From the NCBI RefSeq assembly GCF_023983475.1, contig NZ_CP092713.1, positions 62,001-126,000 on the forward strand: a stretch of 64,000 nt of DNA, given 5' to 3'. Within the stretch, counting starts at the first letter, position 1. Each line of letters begins with the position of its first letter. The notes below the pieces were generated by a model. That model saw only the letters and a list, made by a program, of their open reading frames with translations. It ran no database searches and was not told the DNA's origin. The DNA comes from Aliivibrio fischeri ATCC 7744 = JCM 18803 = DSM 507. Its GTDB lineage: Bacteria; Pseudomonadota; Gammaproteobacteria; Enterobacterales; Vibrionaceae. The position numbers were made by a program, and so were the translations under genes. Positions 1 to 9,886 of the stretch are shown in pieces.

Positions 1-631
1 CCACGCCACCATTACCGTCAAACTTAACGTCAATTACGTTATAGAATGCAGCTGCAGTATCACCCACATCCCAAACAGCAAGAATAACTTGGTAGCCTTC
101 ACGCTCAGGAACAATACATTCGTGTGAGAACGTATTTGGGTATAGAGGCGGTTTTTCCATGTTGTATTCAAGTTCACAGAACGGAGTCAGATCAAATGAA
201 TCACGTGTTAATACCGCATTTGGATTCCAGTTCTGTTTTGTCATGTAGTACTTCCACGTTCTTGTTACGTGGTTTGCTGTAAACGTCCATTCAAACGTTT
301 GTGCACCAGCAGTAATTGGACGTTTAACCCAACGATCCGCTGTTTGTTCGTTTAATTCTGAAAACTGAACCAGACCAGCACCTGCGATTTGACCATCTGC
401 AGGACCTTTCTCAGGGAAACCTTCAGGGCCTTCAACACTTTGTGGTTCCCATTGAACAGAACCACAATCACGGTTTTTTTCTTGAGTATCTGACGTTGGG
501 AATTTACACAATGCAGCACGAGAGCCAGCAATACCATCATTAGTTTCAGATACATAACCATGTGCCGATACGCCTGAGCTTACCGCCATCATAGATAACG
601 CAATCAGCGTTTTCGTTAAGCTTTTGTTCAT
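1..631 (-). CDS. gbpA: GbpA-type chitin-binding LPMO (AA10), 5' part only
   Basis: The reading frame begins with ATG at 629-631 and runs off the left edge, giving 210 residues without a stop. A signal peptide ([15 protein letters not shown]...GVSA) is followed directly by HGYVSE; the mature N-terminal His would form the copper histidine brace of AA10 lytic polysaccharide monooxygenases, with a second His in TANHVTRTW. Stretches such as [22 protein letters not shown] and [18 protein letters not shown] match my memory of Vibrio GbpA, a secreted GlcNAc/chitin-binding colonisation factor. The C-terminal chitin/mucin-binding domains are outside the window. It is transcribed away from the formate-lyase gene. 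Family call is firm; which paralog it is cannot be told. Confidence 0.93.
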   Translation of the reverse strand, partial: MNKSLTKTLIALSMMAVSSGVSAHGYVSETNDGIAGSRAALCKFPTSDTQEKNRDCGSVQWEPQSVEGPEGFPEKGPADGQIAGAGLVQFSELNEQTADRWVKRPITAGAQTFEWTFTANHVTRTWKYYMTKQNWNPNAVLTRDSFDLTPFCELEYNMEKPPLYPNTFSHECIVPEREGYQVILAVWDVGDTAAAFYNVIDVKFDGNGGV

Positions 632-1158
632 TACTTTACCTTTAATACAGTTATTATTATGTTTTTTTGTTCTGCACAGTCTTTCAATAAGTTTGGTCGC
701 CTATTTTGATAATTTGACATGATTGGGCAGGCGCTGAAATGTAATGGAAAGAATTTATAAAAACGATTTTTACTGCATTAAAATGGAATTCAAATCACAC
801 ATTATTATTTTTTGTAACTTATTGTAAATAAAGAAATAAATATAGATATCAGATTCCAGATGCCAAGCAAATACCCCCAATAAAAAACATTCGCAAAACA
901 AATGCATTCAAACAATTAATCAACAGTGAAAATACAAAATTTAACTCACTAGACTAACGACAAAGAATATTAAAAACTTAATATATGCATAAAATACATT
1001 TAAAAAATGAAAAGCATTCATTTTACTCATACAGTTGATAGGAATAGTATCGTTCTAAAGGAAAACAGTTTGTGATTACGCATTATTGAACATCCAAATT
1101 CAAAAATACGACTCTACAAACTGATTGAAAAACAAATAATTAAAGATAGGTAAGCATT
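632..1158. other. Divergent intergenic region, gbpA / formate-lyase
   Basis: 527 bp of very AT-rich sequence between two divergently transcribed genes, so it must hold both promoters. I see no gene. A CRP-like half site (TTTGTGATTACG) lies near 1070, and AGG in GATAGGTAAGC precedes the formate-lyase ATG. No convincing FNR or NarP box was found. Confidence 0.5.
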
Positions 1159-3456
1159 ATGACTATTCCAACAACTGGTATGATAGAAGCATGGCGTGGC
1201 TTTACTAATGGCGAATGGCAAACGAGCGTAAACACTCGTGATTTTATTCAAACAAACTACACTCCGTATGAAGGAGATGAATCCTTTCTTGTAGAAGCAA
1301 CAGAATCAACCACTACATTATGGAATAGCGTATTAGAAGGCATCAAACAAGAGAGCCGAACTCACGCTCCTGTTGATTTTGATACCGACCTACCTTCAAC
1401 CATCATTTCCCATGACGCTGGTTACATCAATAAAAATCTCGAAACAATCGTTGGTCTACAAACAGACAAACCACTAAAACGCTCTATTATCGCTAACGGC
1501 GGTATTCGCATGGTGAAAAACTCATGTGAAGTGTATGGTCGTGAGTTAGATAAAAACGTTGAGAAGATATTCACCGAATACCGCAAAACACATAATAAAG
1601 CATGTTTTGATCTTTACACTAAAGAGATCCTTGCATGTCGTAAATCAGGCATCATCACGGGTCTTCCTGATGCTTATGGCCGTGGTCGTATCATTGGTGA
1701 CTATCGTCGTTTAGCGCTTTACGGTATTGATTTCTTAAAAGCCGATAAAAAAGAGCAATACAACTCAACTCAAGCTTTCCTTGAACAAGGCCAAGATCTT
1801 GAAAAAACCATGCGACTTCGTGAAGAGTTAGCAGACCAAGTTCAAGCGTTAGAAGACATTCGTCAAATGGGTCTAAAATACGGTATTGATATGTCTTTAC
1901 CGGCGAAAACTGCCCAAGAAGCCATTCAATTTACTTATTTTGGTTACCTTGCTGCGGTTAAATCTCAAAACGGTGCTGCAATGTCATTAGGCCGTACATC
2001 AACCTTCCTTGATGTTTATGTTGAACGTGATATTGCCAACGGCTTAATTACCGAAGAACAAGCACAAGAGATGATTGACCACTTCATAATGAAGTTACGT
2101 ATGGTACGTTTCTTACGTACACCAGAGTACGATTCACTTTTCTCTGGCGACCCAATCTGGGCAACAGAAGCCATGGCTGGTATGGGCGTTGATGGTCGTA
2201 CGTTAGTGACTAAAACAACATTCCGCTATCTACACACATTGCACACAATGGGCCCAGCACCAGAGCCAAACATGACAATCCTTTGGTCAGAGCAACTGCC
2301 GATTGCCTTTAAGAAATACGCAGCAAAAGTATCTATTGATACCTCATCAGTACAATACGAAAACGACGACTTAATGCGTCCTGATTTTGATAATGATGAC
2401 TATGCTATTGCCTGTTGTGTAAGCCCACAAGTCGTTGGTAAACACATGCAATTCTTTGGAGCTCGTGCCAACCTAGCAAAAGCACTGCTTTACACCATCA
2501 ATGGTGGTATTGATGAAAAATCAAAAGCACAAGTTGGCCCACAAGTAGACAAAGTAAGCGACGAAGTCCTTGATTTTGATAGCCTAATGCCACACTTTGA
2601 TTCAATGCTAGATTGGTTAGCAACACAATATGTGACGGCTTTAAATATCATTCACTATTCGCACGACCGTTACAGTTACGAAGCATCATTAATGGCATTA
2701 ATGGATCGTGATGTTCGCCGAACAATGGCATGTGGTATTGCAGGTTTATCGGTTGTTGCTGACTCACTGGCTGCCATTAAATTCGCTAAAGTAACGCCTG
2801 TTCGTGATGAAGATGGTGTGGCTATCGATTTCAACATTGAAGGTGATTACCCTAAATTTGGTAATAACGATAACCGTGTTGATGACATTGCTTGTGACCT
2901 TGTTGAACGCTTCATGAAAAAAATTCAGAAAATGAGCATGTACCGTGAAGCTATTCCAACACAATCGATTCTTACTATTACATCAAACGTTGTATACGGT
3001 AAGAAAACAGGTAACACACCGGATGGCCGTCGTGCAGGTATGCCTTTTGGTCCGGGTGCAAACCCAATGCATGGTCGAGATGAGAATGGAGCAGTAGCGT
3101 CGCTAACATCCGTATCAAAACTGCCATTTGCTTATGCTAAAGATGGTATTTCTTATACTTTCTCTATTGTGCCAAATGCGCTTGGTAAAGATGAAGATGC
3201 ACAAAAACAAAACCTTGCAGCCCTTATGGATGGTTACTTCCACCACGAAGCCGCAAGCGTAAATGAGGGAATTGAAGGTGGCCAACATCTAAATGTTAAC
3301 GTATTAAACCGTGATACATTGCTAGATGCTGTTGAACACCCAGAAAAATACCCACAATTAACCATTCGAGTATCAGGTTATGCGGTGCGTTTTAACTCAC
3401 TGACTCGTGAGCAACAACAAGACGTAATTAGCCGTACATTTACAGAACAAATGTAA
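1159..3456 (+). CDS. pflB: Formate C-acetyltransferase (pyruvate / 2-ketobutyrate formate-lyase)
   Basis: A full-length glycyl radical enzyme of 765 residues (E. coli PflB and TdcE are about 760). It cleaves pyruvate or 2-ketobutyrate with CoA to acetyl- or propionyl-CoA plus formate in anaerobic cytoplasm. The adjacent catalytic cysteines are C419-C420 (IACCVSPQ) and the radical glycine is G740 in RVSGYAVRF close to the C-terminus. No activase or focA is adjacent, so activation must come from elsewhere. The next gene downstream encodes RidA domains, as tdcF follows tdcE in E. coli, so this may be functionally TdcE-like rather than the housekeeping PflB; the symbol is therefore tentative. Start supported by AGG about 8 nt upstream. 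A strong terminator follows. Confidence 0.92.
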   Translation: MTIPTTGMIEAWRGFTNGEWQTSVNTRDFIQTNYTPYEGDESFLVEATESTTTLWNSVLEGIKQESRTHAPVDFDTDLPSTIISHDAGYINKNLETIVGLQTDKPLKRSIIANGGIRMVKNSCEVYGRELDKNVEKIFTEYRKTHNKACFDLYTKEILACRKSGIITGLPDAYGRGRIIGDYRRLALYGIDFLKADKKEQYNSTQAFLEQGQDLEKTMRLREELADQVQALEDIRQMGLKYGIDMSLPAKTAQEAIQFTYFGYLAAVKSQNGAAMSLGRTSTFLDVYVERDIANGLITEEQAQEMIDHFIMKLRMVRFLRTPEYDSLFSGDPIWATEAMAGMGVDGRTLVTKTTFRYLHTLHTMGPAPEPNMTILWSEQLPIAFKKYAAKVSIDTSSVQYENDDLMRPDFDNDDYAIACCVSPQVVGKHMQFFGARANLAKALLYTINGGIDEKSKAQVGPQVDKVSDEVLDFDSLMPHFDSMLDWLATQYVTALNIIHYSHDRYSYEASLMALMDRDVRRTMACGIAGLSVVADSLAAIKFAKVTPVRDEDGVAIDFNIEGDYPKFGNNDNRVDDIACDLVERFMKKIQKMSMYREAIPTQSILTITSNVVYGKKTGNTPDGRRAGMPFGPGANPMHGRDENGAVASLTSVSKLPFAYAKDGISYTFSIVPNALGKDEDAQKQNLAALMDGYFHHEAASVNEGIEGGQHLNVNVLNRDTLLDAVEHPEKYPQLTIRVSGYAVRFNSLTREQQQDVISRTFTEQM

Positions 3457-3478
3457 CATTCATAATATAATAAATAGC

Positions 3479-3511
3479 AACGCCACTTCATTATGAGGTG
3501 GCGTTATTTTT
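3479..3511 (+). terminator. Rho-independent terminator after formate-lyase gene
   Basis: Arms AACGCCACTTCA and TGAGGTGGCGTT (12 bp with one G-U) around a 3-nt loop, followed by ATTTTT. It separates the formate-lyase gene from the RidA gene. Confidence 0.9.
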
Positions 3512-3933
3512 AGATGCTAACATATTAATGGGAAGTAGAAATAAATATCTATTACGATAGATTTCACTTTCAACATTATATTCACCAGAAAAGTAGCATA
3601 AATTAATTTAGACCTAAACTACTAGAACTAAAAATTAATTTCATTTAATAGATTTAAAATAAAATAAGAAAACAAAGAAACCACATAAGTCACTAATAAA
3701 TAAGATAAAAAAGCAACAACCACAAAGCAACCATTAAATAAACCGATAATTCAATCCCATATAAACATAAATGAATTTAACTTCAGATATAAATCACTTA
3801 TATATGTAGATATATTCATAATCAGCAATAAATCACCTCACAGCCTTATATTGGTCATATTTTTACATTACGCTCTTTTTTAATTGAGATTACCCACCAA
3901 CTCACATAATTAATTTCACAAAGGAAATATCAC
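3512..3933. other. AT-rich intergenic region, no gene seen
   Basis: About 420 bp, extremely AT-rich, with no open frame of note. It must carry the promoter of the triple-RidA gene since a terminator closes the upstream gene. AAAGGA lies 8 nt before the downstream ATG. I recognise no operator. Confidence 0.5.
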
Positions 3934-5199
3934 ATGAGTAATCGTATAATTAAATTATCAAGAAACACTGAAAATGCCCCAATTAATGCAGAATCAACAC
4001 AATCTGTCGCCTTCTCTCATTACAATAATATTTCGGCTCAATTACCTATAGAGCCAAAGACAGGTAAGTTGATCTCTAATGAAGTAAAAGAACAAGCATT
4101 GCAGTGTTTAAAAAATATTGAATCGATTGTAAAAAGCATTGATCACGTAAAAGAAGACATCATTAAAATTACTGTTTTTGTAAAAAATATCGAAGATACT
4201 AACGCTATAGATAGCATTTATGCTGATTTCTTCCAAAACGAATTTCCTACTCGAACCGTTGTTGCTGTCGCTGATTTACCAATGGATAACGCATTAGTAC
4301 AGATGGATGCACTTATCTCAAACGGTGAAGGGACGTACCCACAAGCACCGTGTGCACTGCTCAAAATGGCAAGAAATACAAACAATGCCCCAACGAACGA
4401 AGTGTCGACACAAACCGTTGCTTTTTCTCACTACAACAATATTTCAGCGCAACTGCCTATCGACCCAGTAACCAATCAATTAATCATAGGCGATGTAACA
4501 GAACAAACCACTCAATGTTTAAAAAATATAAAAGCAATTTTAGAAAGCATTGATGTACCTTTTGATGACATCGTTAAAGTGAATATTTTCCACAAAAATG
4601 CCTCAGATATTGATGCGATAAACAAAGCGTATACTACGTTCTTCCCCGATTCAGCCATCGCAAGAACACATGCCTACGTTCCGGCAAGAACAACGATTAT
4701 TGCCGCCGATCTGCCAATGGGAGCTCTAGTTCAAATAGATGTTGTCGTATCACATGGTGATGGTACGCCACCACAAGCCATTGAAGATCGCCATGGCATT
4801 GTTATTAAAGCAAATAACACAAATAATGCTCCACTCAATGCATTATCAACACAAACCGTTGCTTTCTCGCATTACAACCATATCTCGGTACAACTGCCGA
4901 TCAATCCTCAATCTAATAAGGTTGAAGTAAATACGATTACAGAACAAACAGAACAATGTTTAAACAATATTAAAGCCATTGTAGAAAGCATTAACCATGA
5001 AATGGACGATATTGTAAAAGTGAACATTCAACTTAAAGATATCTCTGATATAACCACGGTAAATAAAATCTACACCTCATTTTTTAATAGTGAACTTCCA
5101 GCAAGAACCGTTATTGGTGTATCTGATATTCCTTTGAATGCTCTCATTCAAATCGATGCCGTAGTCTCAAACGCAGAAGGCACTCCACCGCAACAATAA
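3934..5199 (+). CDS. Three tandem RidA (YjgF/YER057c/UK114) domains in one chain
   Basis: 421 residues composed of three RidA-like repeats, roughly residues 1-138, 139-283 and 284-421. RidA hydrolyses reactive enamines/imines such as 2-aminoacrylate to 2-oxoacids and normally works as a homotrimer of about 128-residue subunits. Each repeat keeps the T-x-x-VAFSHYN-x-IS start and the Arg of the (P/T)RT motif equivalent to E. coli RidA R105: R107, R252 and R391. Repeat 2 contains a short internal duplication, ARTHAYVPARTT. The sequence therefore looks like a covalent trimer with three potential active sites. It lies downstream of the formate-lyase, recalling tdcE-tdcF, so supplying or protecting 2-oxoacid metabolism is a reasonable inference. 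The start has AAGGA 8 nt upstream. Confidence 0.88.
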   Translation: MSNRIIKLSRNTENAPINAESTQSVAFSHYNNISAQLPIEPKTGKLISNEVKEQALQCLKNIESIVKSIDHVKEDIIKITVFVKNIEDTNAIDSIYADFFQNEFPTRTVVAVADLPMDNALVQMDALISNGEGTYPQAPCALLKMARNTNNAPTNEVSTQTVAFSHYNNISAQLPIDPVTNQLIIGDVTEQTTQCLKNIKAILESIDVPFDDIVKVNIFHKNASDIDAINKAYTTFFPDSAIARTHAYVPARTTIIAADLPMGALVQIDVVVSHGDGTPPQAIEDRHGIVIKANNTNNAPLNALSTQTVAFSHYNHISVQLPINPQSNKVEVNTITEQTEQCLNNIKAIVESINHEMDDIVKVNIQLKDISDITTVNKIYTSFFNSELPARTVIGVSDIPLNALIQIDAVVSNAEGTPPQQ

Positions 5200-5215
5200 A
5201 TTAATGATTCATACT

Positions 5216-5241
5216 CAGGCTTACTTAAGATAGTAAGCCTG
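5216..5241 (+). terminator. Hairpin after the triple-RidA gene
   Basis: Perfect 10-bp inverted repeat CAGGCTTACT / AGTAAGCCTG around a 6-nt loop, 17 bp past the stop codon. The T-tract is poor (TTCATACTT), so termination may be partial. Confidence 0.65.
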
Positions 5242-5571
5242 TTCATACTTACCTCACATTACATCAACACCAAAAATTAAATACTAACTCATTATAAAAA
5301 AAGAAAAAAATCAACACGCCCTATCATTTCAATTCCCTTTTAAATTTCTTCTTCCAAATAAATAACAGTTAACACAAGAGTAACAATTAAAGTGCAATTT
5401 CTGTTTAAAACGTGATCTTAAATAGAGTTACAACATTATATAAACGATCAAAACGACACTCCTCATAACCTTCCATTTACTACGGTTAATATTCTGTAAC
5501 AATACAAAAGATATCAAAACAATCTTGATAGAAAGTTGGTCTGAAAATTCATCGTTAGAATGGAGTTCGTC
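5242..5571. other. Intergenic region before the DASS transporter
   Basis: About 330 bp, AT-rich, no gene. An inverted repeat TATCAA-N7-TTGATA (5512-5530) sits about 45 bp before the start of the transporter and could be an operator. Its half-sites are in the reverse orientation to an FNR box, so I do not call it FNR. Confidence 0.4.
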
Positions 5572-6960
5572 ATGCTCAAAAATGAAAACCTACCGTTACC
5601 CACAAATACCAGGGAATGGTTCTTAAATAAAAATAGCCTTATCATCCTCGCTGATATCGTTCTTTTTGCTTTACTGTATAACTTCCTTCCATTTGAAAGA
5701 GACGTTGTGCTTGGGTTAAGTATCTTAACGTTTGTGGCTATTTTATGGCTCACCGAAGCCATGCACGTTAGTATCACTGCGCTTTTAGTTCCTATGCTCG
5801 CCATTGGTTTTGGTATTTTTGATACCGGAAAAGCACTCAGTAACTTTGCAAACCCGATCATTTTCCTCTTTCTTGGTGGTTTTGCTCTGGCTGCTGCACT
5901 TCACAGACAAGAGCTAGACAAAGCCATTGCAGATAAAGTATTGGTTTTAGCAAATGGTAAAATGAGTACCGCTATTTACATGCTATTTGGGGTAACAGCA
6001 GGGCTATCAATGTGGATAAGTAACACCGCTACCACCGCCATGATGCTTCCTCTCGTTTTAGGGGTATTAAACAAAGTAAACTCAAAATCAGGCCACAACA
6101 CCTATGTGTTCGTTTTACTTGGTATAGCTTACTGTGCCAGCATTGGCGGGATCTCAACCATCGTTGGTAGTCCACCAAATGCCATTGCCGCTGCAGAAGT
6201 TGGTTTAAGTTTTACAGAATGGATGGCCTTTGGTGTACCTGTAACTTTGGTTTTACTACCAACCACAGTTGCACTTTTGTACTTCATGCTAAAACCAAAC
6301 TTAAATGAAGTCTTTGAGTTAAACCGAGAACCTATTGCATGGGATAAAGGTAAAGTCGTTACTTTAATGATTTTTGCTCTTACGGTTACCTTATGGGTTT
6401 TCAGTAAACCAATTAATGCCATGCTAGGTGGATTCTCAAAATTCGATACTCTGGTAGCATTAATGGCGATCATTCTGGTTGGATTTGCACGAGTGGTGCA
6501 ATGGAAAGACATTGAAAAAACCACAGACTGGGGTGTATTACTGTTATTTGGTGGTGGTATCTGTTTAAGTAACATCCTAAAAGCAACAGGAACCAGTACC
6601 TTCCTAGCGCATAGCCTGAGCGATATTCTTGCTCAAGCAGGCATATTATTTACCATATTAACCGTTGCAGCTTTTGTGGTGTTCTTAACTGAGTTTGCAA
6701 GTAACACGGCAAGTGCCGCTCTGCTTATCCCAGTATTTGCAAGTGTGGCAGAAGCTCTTGGTATTTCACCTGTTGTACTTTCAGCCATGATAGCAATCTC
6801 CGCTTCTTGTGCCTTCATGCTGCCAGTTGCGACACCACCTAATGCCATTGTCTTCGGCTCTGGTCATATTAAACAATCTGAGATGATGCGTGTAGGTATT
6901 TACTTAAATCTTGTTTGTGTTGTTGTCTTAACCGGTTTCGCTGCCATTTTCTGGAGATAA
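5572..6960 (+). CDS. DASS (SLC13) family sodium:dicarboxylate/citrate-type symporter
   Basis: Inner-membrane carrier of 462 residues with about 11-12 hydrophobic segments. It carries the two SLC13 signature stretches: [12 protein letters not shown] in the first half and [12 protein letters not shown] in the second, each followed by a proline-containing hairpin (GSPPNAIA and [12 protein letters not shown]). These repeats bind Na+ and the carboxylate in VcINDY/SdcS-type transporters. I chose the ATG at 5572 over one at 5560 because GGAG is 6 nt upstream of it. Substrate cannot be assigned from sequence; C4-dicarboxylate or a related acid is likely, and the formate-lyase/RidA neighbours would fit organic acid use. 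Confidence 0.88.
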   Translation: MLKNENLPLPTNTREWFLNKNSLIILADIVLFALLYNFLPFERDVVLGLSILTFVAILWLTEAMHVSITALLVPMLAIGFGIFDTGKALSNFANPIIFLFLGGFALAAALHRQELDKAIADKVLVLANGKMSTAIYMLFGVTAGLSMWISNTATTAMMLPLVLGVLNKVNSKSGHNTYVFVLLGIAYCASIGGISTIVGSPPNAIAAAEVGLSFTEWMAFGVPVTLVLLPTTVALLYFMLKPNLNEVFELNREPIAWDKGKVVTLMIFALTVTLWVFSKPINAMLGGFSKFDTLVALMAIILVGFARVVQWKDIEKTTDWGVLLLFGGGICLSNILKATGTSTFLAHSLSDILAQAGILFTILTVAAFVVFLTEFASNTASAALLIPVFASVAEALGISPVVLSAMIAISASCAFMLPVATPPNAIVFGSGHIKQSEMMRVGIYLNLVCVVVLTGFAAIFWR

Positions 6961-6997
6961 TTCACGGTTTTAATTATCTATCTCATTATATAAAAAA

Positions 6998-7020
6998 TTA
7001 CGGCACTTATTGTGCCGTAA
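6998..7020 (-). terminator. Terminator hairpin, mainly for the minus-strand small gene
   Basis: TTACGGCAC / GTGCCGTAA, a 9-bp stem with a 5-nt loop. The T-run is on the minus-strand side (complement of TAAAAAA), 11 bp past the small gene's stop, so it mainly serves that gene; it may also limit read-through from the DASS gene. Confidence 0.75.
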
Positions 7021-7030
7021 CTAAAAAGCA

Positions 7031-7210
7031 TTACTTCTGTACATCTTGGTGATACCTACTAGGAATTCCATTTTTTCTTTCATACTCTTCAATAACATCA
7101 AATAATTTATTAAATGCCTTTGCTTCTTCTACGGAAAAATTTCTATAATTCAAATGCCCAGAAAGCATTAATAACTCACCCAAAGCATGATTATATTCAT
7201 TTACTGACAT
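7031..7210 (-). CDS. Small hypothetical protein, 59 aa
   Basis: ATG at 7208-7210, TAA at 7031-7033. A near-perfect Shine-Dalgarno (GGAGG, 5 nt spacing) precedes the start and a terminator follows the stop, so translation is well supported. The product starts MSVNEYNHALGELLML and ends GIPSRYHQDVQK: soluble, predicted helical, acidic in the middle (SVEEAKAFNKLFDVIEEYE), with no cysteine or membrane segment. I do not recognise the family. It is a single-gene unit between the DASS transporter and a 319-residue unknown protein. Confidence 0.75.
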   Translation of the reverse strand: MSVNEYNHALGELLMLSGHLNYRNFSVEEAKAFNKLFDVIEEYERKNGIPSRYHQDVQK

Positions 7211-7289
7211 ATGAACCTCCTTTTATTTTGAATAAGCTCATATTAATAATAGCAGTATATTCAAAAAGAGTGAGAAAAGAGCCAACACT

Positions 7290-8249
7290 TTAATTACATT
7301 CTAACTTTTTCCAAAACTCATCATTCGGATCCTTTTCTTCACGCCATTTAGGATCTTGTCTTGCCGTTAAATACCATTGCAATCCATCAAATAATGCAAA
7401 AGCCGTTGGCCCACCTAAATGTTCAAACGCATCAAAAAAAGCATCTTCCATATGCATCAAGGTTTCTAAATCTGCACATTGATGTTCAATCGCCCACTCT
7501 ATCGCCTCAGGTTGAACTGTGGCTTCAGGCATAACAATAGAAACTAATGGAAGAGCAACATCATTATTCTCAAGTTGAGACTCTTCTAGAATATCGACTC
7601 TGTCTTGCTCTTGTTTTTGGATCTCATCAATAATGGCATTTCGCTCTTTATTACTGATATCACGATTTAACTCAGCAATACGTAATCCATAAGCAAATCG
7701 CTCAGATCCAACAAGTTCAACGATCGTCTCTAATAATAATTTATCCAGTGACAAGGCTTTTACATGGTGATCAATACACGCTTGAACACTTAAATAACGC
7801 ACACCGTTAAACTCAAACCCATAACTCTCATCTCCTTCTAGTGGAGATCCATCAACACACAGCTCCCAACCGACATAATCAACTCGTGCTTTTGCTATTT
7901 CATACATTTGCCATGCACTTTTTCCAAAACCTTCAAGTACTGCGCCATGAAACTCAGCCTCTTCAAGCTCTTCTTTTGTCCATTGCAAACCAATACCCAA
8001 ATGCTTGGCGTATTTATTCATTAATGCGTGTTTTACTTTATCTCGATAAGACCAAATAGATTCAGACACACCAGAGGATGAAAAAGACAAACACTCTTTA
8101 CATGCTGGTAGTTCAATTGGTTGATGGAATATATGATGAACTTGACGTGAAGAACTAGGAAAAGAGAGAAGATCATACGAAGGCTCGCCACAAAACCAGC
8201 ATGTATGTCTTAGATTAAAAGGAACATCAATAAGAGAGTAATTAACCAT
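7290..8249 (-). CDS. Hypothetical protein with N-terminal CxxC...CxxC zinc-ribbon-like motif, 319 aa
   Basis: I do not recognise this protein. Near the N-terminus CWFCGEPS (about residues 17-24) and CKEC (about 50-53) frame a His-containing stretch (RQVHHIFH), suggesting one zinc site similar to HNH or treble-clef proteins. The middle has a long charged, probably coiled segment (NKERNAIIDEIQKQEQDRV), and the C-terminus is acidic and tryptophan-rich (ending KDPNDEFWKKLECN). There is no signal peptide or transmembrane helix, so it is presumably cytoplasmic. The ATG lies in TTAACC-rich minus-strand sequence with a weak ribosome site. It is apparently monocistronic between two small genes. Confidence 0.75.
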   Translation of the reverse strand: MVNYSLIDVPFNLRHTCWFCGEPSYDLLSFPSSSRQVHHIFHQPIELPACKECLSFSSSGVSESIWSYRDKVKHALMNKYAKHLGIGLQWTKEELEEAEFHGAVLEGFGKSAWQMYEIAKARVDYVGWELCVDGSPLEGDESYGFEFNGVRYLSVQACIDHHVKALSLDKLLLETIVELVGSERFAYGLRIAELNRDISNKERNAIIDEIQKQEQDRVDILEESQLENNDVALPLVSIVMPEATVQPEAIEWAIEHQCADLETLMHMEDAFFDAFEHLGGPTAFALFDGLQWYLTARQDPKWREEKDPNDEFWKKLECN

Positions 8250-8307
8250 GGGGCATCCAACAACGCATTCGAAAAATGCATTCTACCCCATGATAACGGA
8301 AATTGGA

Positions 8308-8430
8308 TTACTCTTTTCTTCTTAAGATCCCCAACGTATGAAAAGCCATTGGAATTATCACGACGATAAGAATCGAGATTAAAATTTCCATAAACGTCAT
8401 AAATGAACTTTGATCACTTATATAGAACAT
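8308..8430 (-). CDS. Small single-span membrane protein, 40 aa
   Basis: ATG at 8428-8430, TAA at 8308-8310, with AGGG about 7 nt upstream of the start. The product has a polar N-terminus (MFYISDQSSF), one strongly hydrophobic helix (MEILISILIVVIIPMAF) and a basic tail ending RRKE, a pattern typical of small inner-membrane regulators with a cytoplasmic C-terminus. No family recognised. Expression is unproven, but the composition and ribosome site make it more than a chance frame. Confidence 0.55.
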   Translation of the reverse strand: MFYISDQSSFMTFMEILISILIVVIIPMAFHTLGILRRKE

Positions 8431-8803
8431 ACTGTTACCCTGTGTTATGTAAGCCAATGTCGCCTAGCCTCACAATGCATATATTTGCATTTTTATTTTT
8501 GTGAGCGTTTTGAGTTGTACTACTCTTTTATTTTTATAAATCTATTATGAGCTTTTTTTATGACAAAATGAAACTATTCAATACAAACATATGCACCAGA
8601 TTCACAAACTGAGAATAAAATTAACCTATTGATATATATAATAATAAATACAAGTATCAGTAAGAGTCTTAAAATCGATACATCTGTACATATCTTTACA
8701 TAATCACTTAGCTCTCATCCGCAACTCAGTATCTTTTTCCTTCTCAAATTATTCATTCATCCTATCCTTATGGCTTACGATTAATGCATCTCAGGGACAT
8801 GAA
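8431..8803. other. Intergenic region between divergent genes
   Basis: 373 bp, AT-rich, no gene. It contains a nested inverted repeat near 8475-8512 (CTCACAA ... TTTGTGAG enclosing AATGCA ... TGCATT), which may be a hairpin or operator. CAGGGA precedes the ATG of the hydrolase. Confidence 0.4.
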
Positions 8804-9835
8804 ATGATCTTCATATTAAGCACTCGCAAGCGCATCGGATTTTTTCCAAATGAAAAGCACACCAATGAACCGGGTGAAGCTCATTATCTAATGCTGCCAG
8901 ATGAAGCAACCAGCCCTGATTTAAACCAACATCAACTACCACAAGAGGCATGGGTAACCGCATTAACCAATCAAGCCACAACAGGACGCCACACTGACAA
9001 CCATCCCCTAGCCCAATATAAAACTGGTAATATTCTGTTTTTTGCTCATGGCTACAACAACACCCAAGAAGAAATCGTTTCACGCCATAAACTGCTTGAG
9101 AAACAGCTAAAACAACATGGATACACAGGAACGGTTGTGAGTTTTGATTGGCCTTGTGCGAACTACACATTAAATTACTTAGAAGACAGAATGGACGCCT
9201 ACAAAAGTGCGATTCAACTGGTAACAGGAGGCATAACCCCATTAGCAATAAACCAATTGCATGAGAAAGAAAACCAGTGCGACATCGATATTCATTTACT
9301 AGGCCATTCAACAGGGGCTTATGTGATTAGAGAGGCATTTTATCAAGCAAGTAAAAATCGAACTTTGCAGCGAATTCACTGGAACGTGACTCAAATCTGC
9401 TTTATTGGTGGAGATATTGCACAGAAGTCATTAACTCAATGTGATAATAAATCTGCCCCTATGTTTGCTCAATCAAGCCGAATTACCAACTACCAAAGCC
9501 CTTATGATAGCGCATTAAAAATCTCTAATATTAAACGTGCTGGGTTATTCCCTCGTTGTGGACGTGTTGGATTACCTAACGATGCACCATCAAACCTTGT
9601 TAACGTGCATTGCGGAGAGCACTGGAAACTGCTTACTGAGCCAGAAGAAAGCAAAGCCATAGGTAACTGGAGCCACTCTTGGCACTTTCACTGCAATCAC
9701 TTTATGGAAGATTTGGCTCACACCTTAAAAGGCGATATAGATAGGCACGCCATTCCCACGCGTGAATGCGTCAATGGCGAATTAAGACTAACGATAAAAA
9801 CACCGGTGACGATCAGTAAGAAAAGGCTGAAATGA
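8804..9835 (+). CDS. Alpha/beta-hydrolase (DUF900-like), 343 aa
   Basis: Contains an alpha/beta-hydrolase core: strand plus oxyanion-loop region ILFFAHGYNN, then VVSFDWPCAN, then the nucleophile elbow LLGHSTGAYV (Ser in GHSTG), resembling the DUF900 esterase-like family. The general Asp/His acid-base pair should lie in the C-terminal half (SHSWHFHCNHF contains candidate His). No signal peptide, so probably cytoplasmic. Substrate unknown. The gene has a fair ribosome site (CAGGGA) and ends 51 bp before a methyltransferase gene in the same direction, so the two may be co-transcribed. Confidence 0.75.
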   Translation: MIFILSTRKRIGFFPNEKHTNEPGEAHYLMLPDEATSPDLNQHQLPQEAWVTALTNQATTGRHTDNHPLAQYKTGNILFFAHGYNNTQEEIVSRHKLLEKQLKQHGYTGTVVSFDWPCANYTLNYLEDRMDAYKSAIQLVTGGITPLAINQLHEKENQCDIDIHLLGHSTGAYVIREAFYQASKNRTLQRIHWNVTQICFIGGDIAQKSLTQCDNKSAPMFAQSSRITNYQSPYDSALKISNIKRAGLFPRCGRVGLPNDAPSNLVNVHCGEHWKLLTEPEESKAIGNWSHSWHFHCNHFMEDLAHTLKGDIDRHAIPTRECVNGELRLTIKTPVTISKKRLK

Positions 9836-9886
9836 TGGGACATATAATGATAAATTAGTGCTAACTTATTTTTTACAATAAAAGCT

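Noticed and set aside
1060-1158. FNR or NarP sites before the formate-lyase gene
   Set aside because: Only half-matches (for example TACTCAT with no partner heptamer) were found.
5512-5530. FNR site before the DASS transporter
   Set aside because: The half-sites TATCAA and TTGATA are in the reversed order and the spacing is 7, not 4.
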